From Megasphaera massiliensis (GTDB lineage: Bacteria > Bacillota > Negativicutes > Veillonellales > Megasphaeraceae), in assembly GCF_000455225.1 (NCBI RefSeq), contig NZ_HF954537.1:165027-210215 (forward strand): a stretch of 45,189 nucleotides of DNA, given 5' to 3'. Shown here piece by piece: positions 41,161 through 45,189 of the stretch (positions are counted from its first letter, which is position 1; every line of letters begins with the position of its first letter). The notes below the pieces were generated by a model, which saw nothing but the letters and a program-made list of their open reading frames with translations, was not told where the DNA came from and made no database searches. The translations under genes were made by a program, and so were the position numbers.

Positions 41161-43365
41161 ATGGGAGAAAGAATTCAAGATGCCGAATTCAGGCACCTCA
41201 TCGATACGATACACTCGTACCTGCCACAGGCAGACTGCGAAGATGTAACGAAAGCATATCATGCGGCAGAAGAAGCCCATAAGGAACAGCATCGCGTCAG
41301 TGGGGAACCTTATATCCTGCACCCCCTGGCGGTGGCCCAAATTTTGGCCGACATGAAAATAGATACGACGACGATTACGGCAGCCTTGCTCCATGACGTC
41401 GTAGAAGACACAGCCTGTACCCTTGAAGACCTGCGCCAGGAGTTCGGCCGGGAAGTCGCCTTCCTCGTCGACGGCGTCACCAAGTTAAGCCGTCTCAATT
41501 ACCGAACGAAGGAAGATCAGCAGCTCAACAGCATGCGCAAAATGTTTTTGGCTATGGCCAAAGACGTCCGCGTCGTCGTCATAAAGCTTGCCGACCGCCT
41601 GCACAATATGCGGACCCTGCGCTATATGCGCAGCGACAAGCAGAAGCGGATCGCCCAGGAAACCCTGGAAATCTTCGCGCCCTTAGCGCATCGCCTGGGT
41701 ATTTTTAACATCAAATGGGAGCTCGAAGACCTGTCCTTCCGCTACCTTGAACCGGATAAATACTACGACCTCGTCGATCAGATGAAACAGAAGCGGCACG
41801 TCCGCGAAGAAATCGTCAACGAAGCCATCGACGTCCTGCGAAAAGCCCTCGACGACGCCCACATCCACTGCGAAATCAACGGCCGGCCCAAGCATTTTTA
41901 CAGCATTTATAAGAAAATGAAAAAAGATAACCGCGACTTGAGCCAGGTCTATGATCTCTTCGCCATCCGGGTCATCGTCGACGACGTCAAGGACTGCTAC
42001 GGCGTCTTAGGTATCGTCCACAGTTTGTGGAAACCCTTGCCGTACCGCTTCAAAGACTACATCGCCATGCCTAAGCCCAATAACTACCAGTCCCTGCACA
42101 CGACGGTTATCGGGACCCGGGGACAGCCCGTTGAAATCCAGATCCGCACCTGGGAAATGCACCACATCGCCGAATACGGCGTCGCCGCCCATTGGCGCTA
42201 TAAAGAAGGCAACCAGACGGCGAATAAGGACGCCTTCGATGAAAAGATGGGTTGGCTGCGCAACCTCCTGGAATGGCAGGATACGAGCAACCCCCAGGAA
42301 TTCGTCAACGCCTTAAAGCTCGATGCCTTTTCGGACGAAGTCTTCGTCTTTTCTCCGCGAGGTGACGTCATCGACCTGCCCCAGGGGGCCATTCCCATCG
42401 ACTTTGCTTACCGCATCCATACCGACGTCGGCCACCGCTGCGTCGGCGCTAAGATCAACGGCAAGATCGTGCCCCTCGATTACCGTCTGAAAAACGGCGA
42501 TATCGTTGAAATCATTACGTCCAAGACGGGGAAACCGAGCCTCGACTGGCTCAATATCGTCGGCAGTTCTGAAAGCCGTTCGAAGATCCGCAACTGGTTC
42601 AAGAAAGAAAACCGTGAGGAAAATATCGAAAAAGGTCTCGAAGCCTTAGAGCGAGAATGCAAACGCCTCAATCACGACTGGAAGACCTTAAACGTCGGCG
42701 GACGGCTGGGCCGGGTAGCCAAGCAGATGAACGCCGGCTCGGAAGACGATTTGGCAGCGGCCGTCGGTTACGGCGGTTTTGCCGTCAATACGGTCCTCAT
42801 CAAGCTCCTGGAGCTGCAGAAGAAAGATTTGCAGAAGCAGGAAGAACAGAACACCAGCCTGGTCATGCTGGAAAAACTGAAACCCCGCAAGCCGGTCAAA
42901 CACAGCGGCACGGGCATCTTGGTAAAAGGGGAGCCGGGTCTTCTCGTGCGCCTTGCCAAATGCTGCAGCCCCGTGCCGGGCGATCCCATCATCGGATTCA
43001 TCACCCGCGGCCGCGGCGTGTCGGTCCACCGGGCCGATTGTCCCAATGTTACCCACGGCCAGAGTGACGTCGATCGCTTGATCGATGTCGAGTGGGATTA
43101 CGAAGGCGATGAACGCTTTGAAGTCAACATGGAAATCGTCGCCTACGACCGCACGGGCATCATGGCCGAAATCATGGCCGCCTTGGCAGAAATGAAAATT
43201 TCCATCTTAAGCATCAATGCCAAGACCAGCGATACGAAAAACGTCGTCATCCACATGGGCATCAGCATCAAGGACTTGGCTCAGTTTGAATTCATTACGA
43301 CCAAGATCCGCCGCTTGAAGGATGTCTATGCCGTAGAACGTTATACAGGAGGAAGCATGCAATGA
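41161..43365 (+). CDS. rel: Bifunctional (p)ppGpp synthetase/hydrolase Rel
   Basis: A 734-residue long RelA/SpoT homologue. Order: HD hydrolase domain with intact HDVVED (H78, D79, E82, D83), synthetase domain (YQSLHTTV substrate motif), TGS domain, zinc-finger-like region (CCSPVPGD...RADC) and C-terminal ACT domain. With both catalytic domains intact it should both make and destroy (p)ppGpp, as expected for the only long Rel in Firmicutes. Start at ATG 41161, 6 bases after AAGGAGG. It lies 11 bases after recJ and overlaps dtd as ATGA. Confidence 0.96.
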   Translation: MGERIQDAEFRHLIDTIHSYLPQADCEDVTKAYHAAEEAHKEQHRVSGEPYILHPLAVAQILADMKIDTTTITAALLHDVVEDTACTLEDLRQEFGREVAFLVDGVTKLSRLNYRTKEDQQLNSMRKMFLAMAKDVRVVVIKLADRLHNMRTLRYMRSDKQKRIAQETLEIFAPLAHRLGIFNIKWELEDLSFRYLEPDKYYDLVDQMKQKRHVREEIVNEAIDVLRKALDDAHIHCEINGRPKHFYSIYKKMKKDNRDLSQVYDLFAIRVIVDDVKDCYGVLGIVHSLWKPLPYRFKDYIAMPKPNNYQSLHTTVIGTRGQPVEIQIRTWEMHHIAEYGVAAHWRYKEGNQTANKDAFDEKMGWLRNLLEWQDTSNPQEFVNALKLDAFSDEVFVFSPRGDVIDLPQGAIPIDFAYRIHTDVGHRCVGAKINGKIVPLDYRLKNGDIVEIITSKTGKPSLDWLNIVGSSESRSKIRNWFKKENREENIEKGLEALERECKRLNHDWKTLNVGGRLGRVAKQMNAGSEDDLAAAVGYGGFAVNTVLIKLLELQKKDLQKQEEQNTSLVMLEKLKPRKPVKHSGTGILVKGEPGLLVRLAKCCSPVPGDPIIGFITRGRGVSVHRADCPNVTHGQSDVDRLIDVEWDYEGDERFEVNMEIVAYDRTGIMAEIMAALAEMKISILSINAKTSDTKNVVIHMGISIKDLAQFEFITTKIRRLKDVYAVERYTGGSMQ

Positions 43366-43811
43366 GAGCCGTCGTACAAAAGACGCTGACATCATCGGTC
43401 ACCTCAGACGGCGTCCTCGTCGGAAAAGCGGCCGAAGGCCTTACGGTCCTCCTCGGCGTTTCCGTCGAAGATACTGAAAAGGACGCCCTGTACCTGGCCG
43501 ATAAGATCGTTCACCTGCGGATCTTTGAAGATGAAGCGGGGAAACTGAACGACTCCCTTCTCGATAAAGGCGGTGACATGCTGGTCATCTCTCAGTTTAC
43601 CCTCTATGGAGATGCCCGCCACGGCCGCCGCCCGAGTTATACAGAAGCTGCTAAACCAGAACAAGCCGAAGCCTTATACACCCGATTCGTCGAAGCTGTC
43701 CGCGCCTTTGGCGTAGAGGCAGCGACGGGGCGCTTTCGGACCCATATGGTCGTATCCCTCGATAACGACGGGCCGGTTACCATTTTATTGGACAGCCAGA
43801 AAAATTTTTAA
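43362..43811 (+). CDS. dtd: D-aminoacyl-tRNA deacylase
   Basis: A 149-residue DTD that removes D-amino acids (and glycine from mischarged tRNA-Ala) from tRNA. The two active-site signatures are intact: SQFTLYG (near residue 77) and the GPVTI cross-subunit motif (near 137). The length is that of the family. The start codon overlaps the rel stop as ATGA, so the two are translationally coupled, a widely conserved pairing. Confidence 0.95.
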   Translation: MRAVVQKTLTSSVTSDGVLVGKAAEGLTVLLGVSVEDTEKDALYLADKIVHLRIFEDEAGKLNDSLLDKGGDMLVISQFTLYGDARHGRRPSYTEAAKPEQAEALYTRFVEAVRAFGVEAATGRFRTHMVVSLDNDGPVTILLDSQKNF

Positions 43812-43823
43812 GGAGGAATCGAC

Positions 43824-44459
43824 ATGAGTATGCAATATATCAGCATGGAACTCGGACCGATCATGACCAACTGCTACGTCGTCTATGACAGCGACACGAA
43901 AGAAGCGATGGTCGTCGATCCGGCCTGGGATTACAACGCCATCGACCGGGCCCTGTCCCGCTATGAGCTGAATCTGAAATTCATCTTCCTGACCCATGGT
44001 CATGCCGACCACATCGGAGCCTTACAGGAGCTTCGCCAACGCAAGAACGTACCGGTCTACGTCGGTGCCGGCGATGCCGGGCTCATCTCTAATTCGCATC
44101 ACAACCTGTCCATGTTCATGGGACAGCCCATTGAATGCACGTCGGCCGATCACTTAGCCAAAGACGGCGACGTCATCAGCCTGGGAACGCTGCGCTTCAA
44201 GGTCCTGGAAACACCGGGCCATACGCCGGGCGGACTCAGCCTCTATGGAGAAGGCGTCGTCTTTTCCGGCGATACTTTGTTCCGCTATTCCGTCGGCCGG
44301 ACCGATTTATACGGCGGCTCGTCCGATATCTTATTGGACAGCATCGAAAAGAAACTCTTGACCCTTCCTGACGATACGGTCGTCCTGCCCGGCCACGGCC
44401 CGGCGACGACGATCGGCGACGAACGGATGGGCAATCCCTTCTTGGATGGAGGCTGGTAA
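43824..44459 (+). CDS. Metallo-beta-lactamase-fold hydrolase (glyoxalase II-like)
   Basis: A 211-residue single-domain metallo-beta-lactamase protein of the small glyoxalase II-like (YcbL) group. Zinc ligands lie in THGHADH (57-63), then ETPGHTPGG, the GDTLF aspartate and the final LPGHGP histidine. The substrate is unknown; relatives hydrolyse thioesters. Ribosome site AAGGAGG lies 7 bases before the ATG. It follows dtd by 12 bases in the same operon, a common arrangement in Firmicutes. Confidence 0.9.
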   Translation: MSMQYISMELGPIMTNCYVVYDSDTKEAMVVDPAWDYNAIDRALSRYELNLKFIFLTHGHADHIGALQELRQRKNVPVYVGAGDAGLISNSHHNLSMFMGQPIECTSADHLAKDGDVISLGTLRFKVLETPGHTPGGLSLYGEGVVFSGDTLFRYSVGRTDLYGGSSDILLDSIEKKLLTLPDDTVVLPGHGPATTIGDERMGNPFLDGGW

Positions 44460-44462
44460 GCC

Positions 44463-45189
44463 ATGATTACCTATAAGGAAGCAGAATTTTGGATGCGGGT
44501 TACCCTGGCTGTCCTGGCATTGGCCCTGTTTTTAACGGTCCATGCCATCTACTGGCCGGCCATCGTGTCTCTCATTCTGACCTTTATCCTTATGCCCATA
44601 CGCGATGGCATCATCAAAGTGTTCCTGCGCCTTACAGGGCGCAAGATGCCGGTGAGCATTGCCATCCTTATCTCCTTTGTGGTCTTTATTTTCCTGGTGA
44701 CGGTCATTACCAACATCATCGTCAAGCCTTTAGTGGTCCAGACGAATTTGTTGGCTGCCAACTTCAGCAACTTAGTCAATCGGACGGCAGATTTGGTCAT
44801 GCAGCTTGAAAATGAACAGACCCAGCTTTACATTCCGGACCAGGTCAAGCGGATCATCAACGATGCCTTCGCTAAGGTCAGCAATTACGGTATCGACGGC
44901 ATTACCAATCTCCTGCAGTCGGTCTTCGTCATTGCCGGCACGGTCGTCGAATTCTTCGTCGTACCCATCATTACCTTCTACTTCATGAAAGACGGCAGCC
45001 GCATGGTCCGGACCTTTGTCGGCATCTTTCCGGCAGGCTACCGCGACCACTTGGCGTCCCTCTTTCTGGAAATCCAGCACGTCCTGAGCCGTTACATCCG
45101 CGGCCAGATCCTCATGAGCTGCATCATTGCCGTCCTGACCTTTATCGGCATGTGGGTCCTGGGCGTGCCCTATCCGATGGTCATCGCCC
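44463..45189 (+). CDS. AI-2E family transporter (cut by right edge)
   Basis: The first 242 residues of a membrane protein of the AI-2E/PerM family. Two early membrane helices, a third helix, a soluble stretch of about 60 residues (NRTADLVMQLE...) and then PIITFYFMKDGSRM are typical. Family members export small molecules or exchange ions; autoinducer export is proven for few. The start lies 3 bases after the hydrolase stop, with GGAGG 10 bases upstream, so it belongs to the same operon. The frame is open to the end of the window, so the C-terminus is missing. Confidence 0.85.
   Translation, partial: MITYKEAEFWMRVTLAVLALALFLTVHAIYWPAIVSLILTFILMPIRDGIIKVFLRLTGRKMPVSIAILISFVVFIFLVTVITNIIVKPLVVQTNLLAANFSNLVNRTADLVMQLENEQTQLYIPDQVKRIINDAFAKVSNYGIDGITNLLQSVFVIAGTVVEFFVVPIITFYFMKDGSRMVRTFVGIFPAGYRDHLASLFLEIQHVLSRYIRGQILMSCIIAVLTFIGMWVLGVPYPMVIA

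Overview
The window looks like a chromosomal segment of a low-to-mid GC Negativicutes bacterium, most likely Megasphaera or a close Veillonellaceae relative. This rests on the mix of Firmicutes-type features (a T-box leader, strong AGGAGG ribosome binding sites, a recJ-rel-dtd cluster, recD2, TmcAL next to acetate kinase) and an anaerobic metabolism (a homodimer-type pyruvate:ferredoxin oxidoreductase with acetate kinase). The genus is an inference from reading the proteins; no search was run.

Layout. 1-5100: the 5' part of a minus-strand T-box leader for a gene beyond the left edge; an amino-acid permease (minus); then chorismate mutase, recD2 and comF (plus). 5100-13660: an AT-rich accessory island with two tandem PIN-kinase genes, two tandem TerY-like VWA genes, a PP2C phosphatase with a C-terminal winged helix, a small exported protein and a truncated IS256-family element. 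13700-17350: a divergent LysR / MFS exporter pair followed by an exported alpha/beta hydrolase. 17600-20390: an Rpn-type PD-(D/E)XK nuclease with several partial copies of itself; an exported SnoaL/NTF2-like gene lies between two of the fragments. 20420-25540: minus-strand genes for a membrane protein, an HD-GYP-like protein, a SpeD-like protein that lacks its processing serine, and ClpB. 25600-31800: Sel1-repeat protein, GltS, TmcAL, a lipoprotein, acetate kinase and a HAD phosphatase. 31800-39000: a LysR gene coupled to a small membrane protein, divergent from pyruvate:ferredoxin oxidoreductase, then a gene fusing an EamA transporter to a cytidylate-kinase-like domain. 39160-45189: recJ, rel, dtd, a metallo-beta-lactamase-fold hydrolase and an AI-2E-family permease cut by the right edge.

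The best candidate for an undescribed system is the island at 5.6-13.3 kb. VWA + PP2C + kinase with zinc knuckles is the composition of the TerY-P phosphorylation triad known from tellurite-resistance-like and stress/defence neighbourhoods. Here the kinase carries an N-terminal PIN nuclease-like domain and a C-terminal CFI-box tail. The kinase gene is duplicated and the two copies have decayed in complementary ways: copy 1 keeps all four PIN acidic residues but has lost the zinc/CFI tail; copy 2 keeps the tail but has Asn in place of the last PIN aspartate. The VWA gene is duplicated too. A second candidate is the Rpn locus: the nuclease has an internal Shine-Dalgarno and ATG that would yield its C-terminal domain alone, and free-standing copies of exactly that domain follow it, resembling nested toxin/antitoxin Rpn pairs.

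Housekeeping genes have GC-rich, strongly translated reading frames; the 5.1-13.3 kb island is clearly AT-richer and carries tandem duplications, as expected of horizontally acquired DNA.
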